A model generated the notes under the pieces. The model was not told the origin of the DNA and ran no database searches. It worked only from the letters and a program-made list of their open reading frames with translations. From Nephrocerus scutellatus (Eukaryota; Arthropoda; Insecta; Diptera; Pipunculidae): a stretch of DNA of 64,000 bases. The stretch lies in the NCBI GenBank assembly GCA_947095585.1, contig OX352763.1:14743462-14807461 (forward strand). Reading direction: 5' to 3'. Position numbers and translations under genes: made by a program. Shown here piece after piece: positions 1 through 13,900 of the stretch (position 1 is its first letter; each line of letters begins with the position of its first letter).

Positions 1-2699
1 CATAACTATTAAAACTTGAATAAAATAATGACCCACGAGTATCCGGGAAAGGAGGTCACCCATGACAGTGCCCGGTATGCCATGGGAAGGCCGGTTGAAA
101 TCGAAGGTCGCCAGGTATTCAGAGTCCGCATACTATCGACTAAGCAGCCTGTTAGCCATGCATCCATCGGCATATGCTTTTCCACCTTGGATTAGGAATA
201 GCTTTTTCTGAGAATAGGATAAATCTGTTGCCTCAAACCCTCCTCGTTTACTTAGCATGTTACCATCGTATCAAATAACATAAAATCGGGATACGTTTAG
301 GATATGTACAAATATAAATACATTTGAATAGTTTCTCGAAAAAATGTTCATTAAATTACATTTTTTCAGAAGATTTTGCGCTGCAAAGTTGATATCCTTT
401 ATAATAGACAAGAGCATCCAAAGTGTAAAGATAACCACAAGATTATTAAGCTAACTTCGCGTAATCTCACTACATGATATTTTGTGTTGTTGACTAACAA
501 ACATAATCCAACATATATGTATCTATTTGCGCAATGAGGTAGCATATGAAATTCCAATAGTTCTCATATGATCCTTGTTGGTGCTCAAGGATTTGCTTTC
601 AATTTTAATTCGGCCAGACCTCTTAAATTAAGACTTTTGAACTAATAAAGTCAAACATGGTAAGGTGAACACAGCACATGTCTAAGCCTGTAGGAATTTG
701 TGTCGATAGTTACGAGTATTTTATGTGAATATTAAAAAATAACGACTATGCTCTGCTCTATTAAAGGTGTTTTTTTAGTGACTTTCTGATAAAGGCAGAT
801 AACCGCAGTAGGTAGCGGGTAATTTTATTGGTTGACTGCTCAAATTCACTCAGATATTCTTAGAGACAAAATTGGGGCACATAATAAAATTCAATTCATA
901 TTCCGTTATTCCTTTCAAAAATGTACATATCAATTTCATTTTATGTTGTTTTATCAATGAAATTGGTCTATTTTTATTGTATGCCTCAAATCTTCGTTAT
1001 TAGGATTTATAAATCCCAATATGTTAAAAGCCCTTAATCCAGATAGAAAATGTTTTCTGTTTGTATCTGTTTTCCCATACACACACGCAAGGAATTCTAG
1101 GTTTACTTCTGACTTTATAATACTCAAGAAGTAGCATCCTAATACAAATCTTGTCTCAATAGAGGTAATTCTTCACAATAATAATATTTGCTGCTACAGA
1201 CCTTTCCCCTGGACAACGACCTTGCGACCATTCGTGTTGTGTATGTTATATTTTTGCACACAAATTCTGGGTAAAAAGGACCAAGCATTCTCTATGTCGT
1301 AAACTACCAACTGCTTTTCTTCATCAGCCGATTTTATTTTTTTGCCAAAAGTTTATATTCATGACATATGCATAGTTGGCGAGGATTACTCGCATTGTAT
1401 ATTCCTATATCTATAGTTATACACTAATAAAGCTCATATTAAATGAAATTACACCATGAGAGAATTGAGGAACGTGATGAGAATAATTTTGGGATTTTTA
1501 TTTTTTACATCGAAAAAAAATGCGTCCTCACCAACAGAGTGTTATCATGTCCTCGTTCATTTCATCCTTCATGTGGACTGCTTTTCTACCGCAATTATAC
1601 CCTTCCACGCTCTTTTCCCTTGTGGCGGGCTCTATACTACCACACCAATGGTCTATCGCAGGATTTCGATGTTATTTCTGCCACGTGAATGGAATATAGC
1701 AGAGGCCAAAAAACCGTATCACATCATCATTATTGCTACTATTTGCCATTATCAGAGCAAGTTGATCGAGAAGACTATAAGCACGAAGAGACTTTATTCG
1801 TCTCCCCGGTAAGGCGAAGAAAGATTTTATTTTTTTTTATCTTCCATACTTTGTAAAAAGAAGCAAAATTCGATTAATCTCGTCTCGTAATTCCATTAAT
1901 ATTATTTTCAACGGAACACAAGGATAGAGATTTACTCGTACTTATATCAAAAAATGTTAAGTTCATGAGTTTGCTTTGTTTTTATCTTGTTGAATATTAG
2001 AAGGTATAGCAAACGATAGAAGCTCCACTTTGTTGCGTTGATTATCCTGCACACTCCTTCTTATCAGCAAACCTGATTAGCACGGATTTTCTTCAAAGTT
2101 ACTTACAACACGAATTATAAAAGTATTTCCGTCCAATTTTACACAATCTGTGCACTGCTTTTCGCACTTGTATGCAATTATTTTATTGTGCTTGGAATTT
2201 CTGAATGTGGGGGAAGTTAAAGGGTGACTATATAATTCTCTGTACAGAATTAGTTTTTGTTATCAATTTTAAATGAGAAAATTAAATAAAAATTCGAATA
2301 ATCTGTTGCAATCAAAGTATTTGTGCAGGAAATTGCATATCTGTTGCATGCAAAATAAGCAAATAACATAAGAAACTAGTCAAGCTGATATTTTGCATGT
2401 GCTAGTAATCCAGATGACATAAATAATCCGTAATTTTAAGTTGTTTCCTGAACTAGTGAACTAGTGAACTGAACAGCAAAATAATGTGAATAAAGAATAA
2501 GAATAAAATATCAAAAATTAAATTGCAGCCATCGCTGAGAGTGATGAAATGCCTAACGGTAGTCCCGCGGAACTGGCTATGAATTAGTAAGTGGGTGTTG
2601 GTTTTACTCAGTAAGAATATGAGACTCGCACATGTTAATGCTTAAGGTGCACATGTGATCGTCTTTGAAGATTTCCACCTCCTCCATAAAAAAAAGAAA
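1..2699. other. Gene-free AT-rich stretch
   Basis: I see no coding exon with a recognisable product. Short open frames near 1443-1812 have no domain, no splice context and low-complexity composition. The only recognised repeat is the reverse-strand SINE end near 1175-1275. Confidence 0.6.
1175..1275 (-). repeat. SINE 3' end fragment, copy 1
   Basis: Read on the minus strand, this piece matches the 3' third of the SINE family seen at 2758, 11896 and 63259. It has the segment with the 'acacaa/gaatggtcgc' core, then a 'ggtctgt' block, and ends in a short ATT-repeat tail (AAATATTATTATT). The tRNA-like head is missing. Substitutions relative to the other copies suggest an old copy. Confidence 0.6.
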
Positions 2700-2757
2700 C
2701 ATTCAGGCATACAGACATACATACATACAGACATACAGGCATACAGACATACAGATA
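2700..2757 (+). repeat. ACAGACAT-type microsatellite
   Basis: Imperfect tandem repeats of ACAGACAT, ACATACAT and AGGCATAC lie directly against the 5'-truncated SINE at 2758. The array may mark the truncation or insertion point. Confidence 0.75.
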
Positions 2758-2930
2758 CAAATGTTCCGAGAGTAATAACTTGTCACGGAAAGCTTTTAAA
2801 TTCGCCGTTCGGATCCGGCCGTAAATTGTAGGTCCCTTCCAAAAATATACATGCGCAACACAAATGGTCGCGAGAAGCTAGGCCTTGGACCGAAATGGTC
2901 TGTCGCGCCAAATATTATTATTAATCTCTA
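2758..2930 (+). repeat. tRNA-derived SINE, 5'-truncated, copy 2
   Basis: The body is nearly colinear with the copy at 63259-63523: it shares the stretch AATAACTTGTCACGGAAAGC, the 'ttcgccgttcggatccggcc' block, the 'gcgcaacacaaatggtcgcg' block and the 'aagctaggccttggacc' block. It continues to the family 3' end (GGTCTGTCGCGCC, then an ATT-repeat tail). The tRNA-like head with A and B boxes is absent. Confidence 0.8.
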
Positions 2931-5890
2931 CACTTTAGAGGAAGAGAAACAAGAGGTTTTTTATATGATAACGTTGAACCTTTTCAAGCTTTTTTAAAAG
3001 ATGTAAAAAACAGATATGCCCCAAAGCTCTGTTTTAACACCAACGCTTTTTTAGTTCTGAGCGGTTTTTCTATATACATAATTTTTTCTATCGAATGTCT
3101 CTTTTCTATTGCCACAAAATTAAAACATATACATAATAGAATCTAAATTTAAATATTTGGCTAAACTTTATCCCCTTAAGAAAAAAACTTACATTTAGCT
3201 AAGTAAAATATCACCTATAATCTATCACCCTGTGAACACATCGAAGGCAAGACAGGATTCTTTTAGTGCTTTGTAATATACAAAATCAATTGTGTGTGAA
3301 TAACATATGAACGTGATCGTGTGCGGTTTGCGTTTGTCTATAAGAGTGTGTGCAGTGTTTAACGAGGAATACTTTTTGCTTATATGTATGCATGTAGAAC
3401 TATTTTGCCATATGAGATTAGCAAAACCAAGTCCTTGTTCTTCGTAAGTGAAATACATTTTTGCATGTGCCAATGAAAGTTCAAAACTTTATTCATTTCA
3501 AAGTTTGTTACTACATTTCTTTATACCTTTATGCTTTGTGCGTGCTGTGATTAAGCAAATGGCCAAACAGAAGATATTAAGTTTAAGACAAATTATTGCA
3601 AAATCTACTTAACAACAAACTACTTTAGATTTTCTTTATGGTCTTTGATAGAGATCAGTAGCTTCAGTAACTCAACAACTAGCCTCCACTCAAGTCATTC
3701 AATTATTGATCCCTAATTTTTGGGCGTTACAGTCTGCCTTCAAAATGACAATTTCGGTGGTAGAGCCAAATATGATGATGATGATTATAGTGTTACTTTG
3801 GTTTGTTTGGGGATGTCTTGGTTTGCCTTTAAGAACTTTTTGAGCCCTATAATTACTGCATTGTCTTGTCGCTAGTTGCCAGTCAAGCAAATTTATGCCA
3901 TTCGCATATTTTTTATATATAACATTTTAATTGTCCTATCCCGCTGATGGCTAATATCGGCTTTGTGGTTCAAAGTTGTTTTTACAAATAAAGTAATTTT
4001 CACAACCTATAAAAATAATTACATCTTCTTTCCACTTATATTTTCAACGCAATGTGAATAAAGTTATAATTTCGATCCAATCTAACGACACGTGTCAACA
4101 TCATGACATACTTATCCTTATCCTAGTAAAGGGTATATATTGTATATACATTGTGTAGAAACTCGCATTAGGTCCTTCTTCTTAGATTATGCCCTTCCAG
4201 TGATGCATTAATAAGGAGCAGCTGACAAATAAGTTGGCCCTTTTTCAAATAACTTGATGACAAATGAGTGTGCTCGAAAAGGTGTACCTCCCCAACAGTA
4301 GTTGCGTTAAAGAATCTTGGAGTTAGAGACCGTGAATTCTATAGATAAATATATTAATGTAGGATTTTGGTACTTTAGTGAAGGGTTGTTAATCGTTACT
4401 TGTTAAATGATTTTAATTAATAAAGTTTTGAGTTTGCGTTTAGTTTTTACTTTCTCTAACTTATTCATTCAACCTATGAGACCTTGAGAGACAGTAAAGC
4501 CTAAAGCTTCCCATGTTCAATTCTGTCGCAGAAATATTATTTCTCGACTAGTTGAACTGGTACTCTGAATAATCCAAGCATGCGGTAATTACTGTTTTTT
4601 TTTTTGTACAAATATACTTACTTACTTTTGTGTGCTCTCTTTAAAGGTTTAAATTATTTTAGTTTTCACATGAGAATGAAACATTCAAAGGTTTCAAATT
4701 TTAAATGCCAATAACAAGGTGGATCGCTATAACAAATTTATTTGTTTGATATCTTTGTATAGTAAATTAGTACTAAACAAGCCATGTGCAACAAACACAA
4801 AATATTTAATTAAAATTCCATAAATTTTAATAAGGAGGAATAATTCGCAATGTGTGGTATCTGAATGCAAATACTAGCTACAGATAGAATAGATTTTCAT
4901 ATCCGCCATTTAAAATATTTAAATCATTCTCTGAAGCATAAATAAAAACTCAGATATGCTTGATTTTTCAAGTGTTACAGGGATAAACGTTTCAGTGCAA
5001 ACAAATCTGCAACAGAAATACACTTTACTATAGGAAGGACCTCATCGCACTATACTATATACTATTAGGAGGATCTCATTGCAGTTTCCAAATTAGAAAG
5101 CATCATTAATTATAAAACATGATTCAGTATAACTGTAATAGTACTATACACTTTGTCGCATTTTCCTTGAAGAACTGTTAGAATATTTAATTCACTTGCA
5201 GTCCTTCAACAAAAGGAAATGTTGTATGGTAATTGAAATTTCAAAGACTGTCGTTCAACTGAATTTACATTAAGCCTTTGATTGAAAGTCCGCCCTGCCG
5301 TTTGTAAGTGCATTGTTTCGGCATTTGCTTCTTTTAAAAAGCCTCTGCTAATTTAATGGAAATCCTTTTTCGAAAACTTCGGAAACAAATTCGTTTTTTT
5401 ATGTTTTATTGTGTGGTTTTTATGGCTTCAGTAAGGCCAGAAACAGCCTCAAAAGCAAAATAAAAAAGCATCTCTCTTTTGATAAATTTTCAAATGAATT
5501 AGAAATGCAATTCTCGTTTCAAAAAAGGAATATTCAAAGAAGATCTCAAATCTCAACAAGTATGAAGTACCAAACTTTGATGTTTGTGATACTCTGTAAA
5601 TAGGAAGAAACGCACAAATTAAAGGTTTATCTTATCCTGCAGTCACACAATGAATATTTATTTAGTTCCGGGAAGGAAGATGAACTGTTCAATAGAGTAT
5701 CTTTGGAGAAGGTCAGATCTTTTGCAACTATTTTGTTCGTGTGATTTTTATATACAATATAGAATTTATATCAAAAGCCAGTTGCTCATAATAATAGGTA
5801 AATTATATTTTAAACGTTATATCTGTAAAAAATTAATTAGTCTTTTTTTAATTTAGTAACTAAAAAAAATAATTTGAATACAACAGTAAA
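2931..5890. other. Gene-free AT-rich stretch
   Basis: No exon, RNA gene or recognisable transposon protein was found on either strand. Short open frames have no splice sites or domain signatures. Confidence 0.55.
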
Positions 5891-6106
5891 TTAGTAGCCA
5901 GAATAACCTCCATTGTTTGATATGCCTGCTCCAATCCGCCAGGGCATTGAGGTTATTAAATTCTGGAAAAGCCTTTCAGTGCCTCTTGATTGCCGCCCAA
6001 AGGTCCGCTTTATTATGAAAAGTTTCCCTTGCCAAGAATTATTTAGTTCCGCCCACAAAATCTCAATAGGATTGTAATAGGGGAAGCCTAGTGTTCCCTC
6101 AACCAA
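5891..6106 (-). pseudogene. Tc1-like transposase C-terminal remnant
   Basis: The minus-strand frame reads NPIEILWAELNN followed about 40 residues later by LITSMPWRIGAGISNNGGYS and a stop. This is the family ending of Tc1/mariner transposases: a DLNPIExxW motif containing the last catalytic acidic residue, then a 'LIxSMPRRxxAVIxxxGG' tail. Only about 70 residues remain; the DNA-binding domain and first two catalytic Asp residues are missing, and I found no terminal inverted repeats. It is an inactive fragment. Confidence 0.78.
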
Positions 6107-6229
6107 TAGTTACCAGTTTTGATGAATACTTGAGAAAATCGTGTTATTGGAAGTACAATTTTAGCTACACTCGCAACCAGATAGCCTAGGACTTACACGC
6201 CCTAAATGCAGGGAGAGTAAAGTAAAGAG

Positions 6230-7545
6230 TAAAGTAAAGAAGAGAAATGGACACGCCTTAAGAATACTGCCATAAGTACTGCTGACTCCATATGAGGCAG
6301 TAGTCGTAGAGATCGAAACGACTGGTTCGATGACGAATGTAAGACGAAAATTCTTACGTTGCGTACCTAGCAATGCCACAATCTCATAGAACGCGGGCAC
6401 GCGAACATGAATATAAAGAGCTTAGAAGATAAGAAAAACAGTTCACCGGCGAAAGAAAGCAGCTGGGAGAAGAATCTCGTCCATGAACTGGAACAGTACA
6501 GAGAGCAAGGACCGCACCAAGCGCGGAAGTTCTACCAAAGAGTCCGCGGTATGACACAATATACACTGCGTTGCACATACCGCAAGGAAAAAGAGGGTAA
6601 TCTGACCGCCGATCTTAAAGGCATCTTAGAGCGATAGGAAGATCACTTTCATGAGTTGCTAAATGGCCAGCTAACTGAGGAATTGGAGGCTTTACCAATG
6701 ACCGAAGACCACACTATGCTGCCGCCACCAAGCATTCACGAAGTTAGCAGGCTCAAAAAATAAGGCTCCGGGATCTTATAAAAATAGGAGGCCCCACATT
6801 ACACCAAGCCATTCATGATATAATAGTGCAAGAATGGGAGGAAGAAGCTATGCCAGAAGACTAGAGAAGAGGCATCCTGCGCACCATAAATAAGAAGGGA
6901 GATATCACAATATGCAGCAATTATCGCGGTATAACGTTGTTGAGTACAGCGTATAAGATTCCTTCTCTATCCTCTATCCTTCAAGACAGGATAGCCCCAT
7001 ACGCCAAAATCGTCATTGGTCCATACCAGTGTGGCTTCATCACAGGCAAATCAACATTTGATCAGATTTACACCCTTAGGCACGTGATGTCTAAAGTTTC
7101 AAAACTCACTACACCATCTTTTTATAGTCTTTAAAGCCGCCTATATAAAGTGCTATACTTTATAAAGCATCAGAGAATTCGGCATCCCAAATAAACTGAC
7201 ACGACTATGTAGGTTGACCATGACCAATGTTATAAGCCAAGAAAAAATTCCGATTCCGGAGACTCTATAATGATGAGATCTACGAGCGTTACCGCTATGT
7301 CGACATCGTGAAGAGAATTATGCTCGGTAAGCTCCTAGCTCGCATGAGCGAATATGATCCTGCTCTGAAAGTCCTTTGCGGTAGGATTTATGGCACACGA
7401 CAGCGATGCCGGCCAAGCCTACGCTGAAAGGATGGCGTAGACCAGGACGTCCAGAGAGCCAAACTGGATGACATCGGGTCGAGATCGGGACCGGTGGAGA
7501 GACTTTTTGTGGGAGGCCAGGACCTGACCCCGTTGTAGGCTACTT
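6230..7545 (+). mobile_element. Non-LTR retrotransposon fragment (LINE type A)
   Basis: The plus-strand frames, broken by several stops and shifts, carry in order a linker before the reverse transcriptase (HELEQYREQG, KFYQRVRGMTQ, EGNLTADLKGILER), the RT start (SNYRGITLLSTAYKI), the finger/palm entry (QCGFITGKSTFDQIYTLRHV), and the element's C-terminal block (RRLYNDEIYERYRYVDIVKR). The central RT palm with its YADD box is missing between about 7135 and 7240, so this is an internally deleted, dead copy. Further pieces of the same type lie at 31207-31398, 37120-37560 and 58230-58350. I do not assign a clade. Confidence 0.82.
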
Positions 7546-7806
7546 TCGTGACTGTGCTCTTCAACATTGCTTCTATAATTACTCTATCGCTGTTTAGTAA
7601 AAACGAAAGTCCTCTAAAAATAATATTATCATTGCAGACTTTAAGTTCATTATTATCACTAAAGCTCTTTATTTATCACAAAATAAAGCCACATGACCAC
7701 TACAACAACAGAAACATTCTGGGACGGTTTTTAAAAATTTATATTTTCGTGTTCCATTTTTTTTTTCAATCTCTCCTTATTAATTATTTCTATTTTCTCG
7801 TTACAG

Positions 7807-7975
7807 AAATGAAAAATTCTACACATGCTGCGATGAGCCATATTTAGATATAACATTTAATATAACAATGAGACGTAAGACATTATTTTACACTGTCAAC
7901 TTAATTATTCCCTGTATGGGAATTAGTTTTTTAACAATTTTAGTTTTTTACCTACCATCGGATAGTGGAGAGAAG
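7807..7975 (+). CDS. nAChRalpha3: nAChR exon: vicinal cysteines and TM1
   Basis: The acceptor is TTACAG and the donor GTGAGT. The first base finishes a codon, then 56 codons run from [14 protein letters not shown] through TM1 to PSDSGEK in phase 0. The CC pair is the loop-C agonist-binding disulfide of alpha subunits. Confidence 0.93.
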
Positions 7976-10900
7976 GTGAGTGAGCGTTGTGCGGTTTGAT
8001 ATCAAATTAAATTAAGAGTTTTTCTGTTTGTTTTAAAAATCCTTAACTTTTTCAATTTATTATTTTGCCAAACCATCCATTTTAATTTTAATTTTAAAAT
8101 ATATTTGAGGCTGCACATACATATTTCCATTTGTGTAGGGAGCCGTCTGCTTTGTGTGTTTTGAAGTGCAATCCATTGATGTGCGCATCTATTGAGCTAA
8201 TTAAAATACGCGCAAACACTTTTTCAGCATTTAATTTATTCGAAAATTAACAAAATATCGATTGGCTTGTTCAGCAAAAAAAAAACTGACACACACACCA
8301 CATAAGAGTACTTCAAAATGTGGTAATTAGCAAAATTTTAAGCGGTTGACACTCGGTCCTCTTTGTGTTCGAAATTTGTTGAACTGCATAAGTGCGCTAA
8401 GTGTGAATTGTGAAACACATTTTGCGCATATTCTCCCAAAGTTCACACTACTTCAGCTTCTGATATATGTATGTATGATGACGCGCGATGTGACCTCATC
8501 AATGGTTCGGTGAACAAGGACGATGCACCATGTCCTTGCATCCAACTGACAGTCTTTTCCATTTTCATGGTTGATGGTATTTTTGGTTTTATTTTTTATT
8601 TTTCCTTTACATTGCATCACTTATAGGCATTCTCGCGAGAGCAATTACACTTGTTTACGTATAAGAACTATGCCCTTAGTTCACTTGTTTCCTATTCAAG
8701 TAGAGGCTGGTTAAGGCCGTAGGGCATAAACAAACATATGTAGCCATTTTAAGCTCACCGATGGGAAAATATTACTATTTTTTATTTACATATTTCTATT
8801 CATACGTGCACCTGCATGATATGAATCAACCTTCCGACTGCGACTTCTGAAGTAGAAAGCGAAAGCGTTTGTTCATTTCAATGCATTTGTGTTTAGCCAT
8901 TTGAATGCAAAATAGTACAAATATACAAAAAAAAACATTCTATGCAACCCTCTGCTATTTCCCATATGAATTACATTCACATCAAAAATCTATTAAATAT
9001 CACAATTATCAAACGAAGCGTGAAACCCATCCCCTTATTTATGCTTTGTTGGTGCTCTCTAGTTGTTGATAAGAGTGGTGATGGTGATAGTCCTGATGGT
9101 AAGTGCTTGAGCTTGTGTTAGCATCACACACCGACACCATCAATGTCAAGGATTTCATCACATCTGAATCACTTCATCGCAACGTCATCATCATCATCAC
9201 GGCAATCAGACCACAGAGCCAATCTGGATAACAATCTTTAGTGGTTTATTGCCATTAGCGGGAGAAAATCGTTGAATCGCATCGAGAGCTTTTAAATCAT
9301 CAATTGCCTTTACGAAATTTTCTTTCGCTGACCTTAGAAACAGTTTCCCTATAATCTCATAATTTTCCCTTGTTATCGTTTTCATTGCTCGTACGAGTTT
9401 TTTCTACTCATATTCTTTTGTTATTCAAAATATCTGTTTTTCCTCATTCTTATTCGTATTCTTTTTTTTTTCTTCTTTCCTTTTTTGACAATTACATCGA
9501 CACCGAATCGCAAATGACGACGACGATCGCAGGTATCATTAAGCATATCTATTCTGCTATCGCTGACTGTGTTCTTCTTGCTATTGGCGGAAATTATACC
9601 CCCAACATCGTTAGTTGTTCCGTTATTAGGAAAATTCGTACTATTTACAATGATACTCGATACATTCAGGTAAGTAGGGCACGTCGGTCGGCGAGCCCCG
9701 TCAAAATGCAGACATTGTATTATTGTGGTTCATTTTACATTCCATTGAACGTTGCTGAGAGGTTTAGCGCCTGAGTTCACCGTGTCGAGTGGTGGTGGAG
9801 AACATACTTATTACATAAGAACGTCTTAAAGTGTATATTCGTACCTTGGGAAAAATTATAAATATTAAAAGAAAATAAAGTGTTTTTCAATAAGGACATA
9901 AAAATTTTGCTAAAATTAATCGAGCTAAAATTTATTCCAGGTGTACTGCCACTTCCGTCGTTGGATGGTTGTGCCTATTGGTTTCTGACCAGTTATCTGG
10001 TAAAGATGTTCGTTAGAGATACGGTTAGGCCATAAAACCCTTATGATGTTCCGTAGGCACCTATTTACGAACGTTTGTAATCTTTTTGTGATAGTAGTTG
10101 TGCTGCACCCATACAACAGCATAGATTCAACATTTAACGGAACAGTTGCAGCTTGGTGTTTAAGCTGATCGCATTGCTTCGCCATATCATGGACATCATT
10201 CCAAACACTGATTTGGCTTTGACGATTCGGTTGACATTGTCCTGTTCTACCTTCGGTCGAGACAATACTCCCAAGATATTGAAACCCCCTACTCTCCCTA
10301 CCGGTTGTCCAGCAATGTTAACTTGAGGTGTACTAACAAACATAAATAAAATTTCGTTCATATAACTACCACGACCATATTTGCAGCCATCGATTTTCCT
10401 CCATGCTTCCAAACATATCGGCCGGAACGTTGACAATTTTGCGATCGATATTGTTTCTAAGCTCTTCAAACGTTGTTGGCTTGTTGAACCAACAATATAA
10501 CCTAGGTTAGGTTAGGTTAAGGTGGCTGTCATTAAGACCGACACACTTAGATCAGCAATGGTCCATTGTGATACCACACAGATCAGGAAAGTTTCCCTCC
10601 ACATACTCGTTGAAACACTTAGAGCTTCGTATGAAGCAAAGGAGCGGGCTGATATTAGTAAGATCATTATTACGTTTATGTGAGAGTGCTGGACAAGTAC
10701 AGAGAAGATGAATAATGGTCTCCTTCTACTCCTCCTCATCCATGCAGCTTCTGCTGAAGTCATTCGAGAAGACCCCGAGACAAGAGAAACATGTTTTGGT
10801 AAGATGGGTAGTGTAGTTCCTTGTTTGGCGAGTTCTTGACAGTTTTACAAGTTTTTGACATCCAGCTGCCCAAATAAAAAAACTTATCGATTTCCTCTAT

Positions 10901-13900
10901 CTGATGTCCGTCAATCGAGAGATCACATGTTCCACTAGCGTTAACGCGAAGTAGTTTTGTTTTGGAGACGTTAGTTTTTAAACCCACTTTGTTAGCGTGT
11001 AGTTATAGTGAGTTTAATTTTCGCTCCATGTCACCTAGCGATTGTGATAGGAGACAGATATCATCGGCATAGTCCAGGTCTTCTAGGCAGTGAAAAACAT
11101 TCCATGGCAAATCCGATGGAGTACGGGTTACTAGTTTTATCACCCAGTCGATGACAATTGTGAAAAGCAATGGTGAGAGGGTGCAACCTTGCGACTTAAC
11201 ATGCCGCGTCATTCATAACGGTCATATTGGCTCACCTTTAAACATCTACTCGGGAGTCACAAGAAAGTATAGTAATCATGAACATTTTCGACCTCTGGAT
11301 TTTTGCAGATTTACCCATTTCCGTATGTACCTCCTGAGTCAAAAAAAAACGAAGAACAGCTCTGTCTCTCTGTGTCTACTCCACTGTGTCCAGCTGGCTG
11401 AATTGATGGGGCTTAACACTTATATTTATGCTTTTTATATAAATTTGGAGGTCCCGGTTGATTTTAGTGGAAATTGGCAAACCGGAAGTGGCAGATTACT
11501 TGTACAGTTTTTCGAGTTTTCGCAAATATCTCAAAAAGTATAGCACTTATTATAAATCTATTGAGTGTAAAAGGAATTTAAGAAAAAAATTTAAAAAATT
11601 TATGCAATTGCCGAAGATTCCGGCCCCTTCCGTAAAATAAAGTCGTGTTGTGGCCACACCTTCATTTTTCATGTGTGTGCAGAAATATAAGCATCACTTA
11701 GAAATGGCAATAACGACGTGCGAGACGAGTTTTAATTTAGTTTGCTAAATACATACTATTAGGAAGTATCCCATAATAATATTACGCTCTTGACTGTTTA
11801 AGCCGTTCCTGTTGTGACGCTACCTAACCGTTATACCCTATTTCTTAACCCGGCCTGTGGCAGTGCTCTTCAGTTTTCCTAATGATATTTCAGGTAGGCG
11901 CCGTGGCTCTTTAGTGGTTAGTGCGTTGGACTTCTGAGCAGGAGATTCGAGGTTCGAATACCAGAAACACCAAAAGTATTTGTCACGTCCCACCTCCCGC
12001 AAATTATTGACAAACGCCCGACAGTAATAACTTGTCACGGAAAGTTTCTCAACTCGTCTTTCATTTGTTTACATAAATGTAACACTCACCTCACGAATGG
12101 TCGCTAGAAGCTAGACCTTAGACTACAACGGTCTGTCGTGTCAAATATAATTATTATTATTAATGGTATTTTTGGACTAAAAAGAAAAAAAAGTATATTC
12201 CCAAAAAGACAACGGCGGAATATATTACTTATTAAGAAGTCCCCAAAGTCAGAGTGAGCGCCAGTTTGTATTATTCACATCGACGAATATTTAATTAAAA
12301 CTTGAATTTGTAAAATAAGTTCTGCTTATTATTAAAAAATATATACGTATATTCTTTTCTCACATGCTCAATGCATTATTGGTTGTGGAAATCTGCAATT
12401 CAAATAAATACAGAATTTTAATTGAAGCCTCCAAGAGTCTCAGCACTTTTCAAGGGATAATCCAGCTTTTCCGATTTTTGGCTTCGCATTGATATCGAAA
12501 TTAATTGTTAAGTCTGTGCACCATGTAATCCTTAAATATTAAACAAGGATCAAAAGCATTCATCGCAGGCAGACATTCTGCCTCGTGATATTATTTTCAA
12601 AAAACAATTAATGAGAACTGAACTTCCTCCACTCGACACCCACGAGACAAGTGCGCTGATCAGACAGTACATTTCCATCCATCCAACCGCCTACGCTTTT
12701 AATTCTCCGCAAAGTAATTTATTTTGTATTTTTTCTTTTTTTCAATTTATTTTCATTTTCATCTTTCCATGCGCCAACCCCATCTCACGACCTTCGGCGC
12801 TTCTCCACGTCACGTATTAATGTTCGCACGCCCACAGTATATGCGTTACAGTAGTCGTACTGAATGTGCACTTTCGCTCACCGCAAACTCATACAATGGC
12901 CCCATGGGTACGTACTGTGTTCATAAATCAGTTACCACGAGTGCTGGTGATGCGGCGACCACTCTATCCAATCAGCGAGATGATGTGAGTATAAGGAGGA
13001 GCCCATATTATGATTTCCATTAAAATTACTTTTGAAAAATTTTTTTTTTTGCCTCGTCTTTCTTTTTTGTGGCCACAATTATTGCACACAACCAACAGAC
13101 AATCATCCCGACGTCTTATGGTCCGGACATGCAATGGACTGGAATTGAGGGATCAAATACCACCGCTGCCGCCACCAGTTGCCTTGTCAAAGTATGACTA
13201 ATCTATATTTTTGGTTCACCATCAAATCAGTTTGACATAAAATTCTACTAAAAAAATTTGGCAGAATGCACCAAAGTCCGAGGACGACATCGCGAAGTAC
13301 ATCGCCGCACCTTCAGCACAGAGTACAAAGTCTTGACCTGATGGAGGACGCAATGTGTAGTGATGGTAGTGGCGCCATGGGTATTGCCGGTGGCCTCGGC
13401 ATGGGTGGTGCGACTAGTATGGGTGACCATTTTTCCTCTATCCTCTATCCATCAACAGGATCGACGGTGAATCAGCAGACCTCGACGACATCATCGCTTA
13501 TCGATACACAGCATCACAGTCAGTACCAGCAGACTGGCGGCTCACTGCTCGACCATCCGTTAACTCCGACGAAATTTCGTCATATGACATCGACCTCTTG
13601 CCAAACGAATGGCATTGGGAGTAGCTCCTCGGAGAGGATGCACGGAGCGGGACTTAGCGGTGCGTCAACATCCTCGGCAGCGGCAGCAGCAATGTACAGT
13701 TCTCATCATCATCATTATCATCAACAGCAGCAGCAGCAGCAGCACATGTCTTCAGTGTCAGCGTCAACATCGGCGTTGCACCACCATCAACAGCAGCAGC
13801 AACAACAACAACATTTGTATCGGCAGCAGTCGTCGACGTCAGCGTCAACGTCGGCATATTTCTCACCACCGCCGTTGCATCCACATCAACAACATCAATC

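Noticed and set aside
1687..1725. Upstream nAChR exon (frame reading EWNIAEAKK)
   Set aside because: Resembles the VEWDI motif by chance; flanking residues do not match and splice sites are missing.
2700..2757. CRISPR-like regular repeat
   Set aside because: Simple microsatellite with no spacers; eukaryotic context.
10502..10518. Telomere-like TTAGG repeats
   Set aside because: Only two or three units, directly attached to a LINE tail; flies lack TTAGG telomeres.
11896..11972. tRNA gene with A and B boxes
   Set aside because: The acceptor stem does not pair well, the sequence continues into a shared body, and it recurs elsewhere; it is the head of a SINE.
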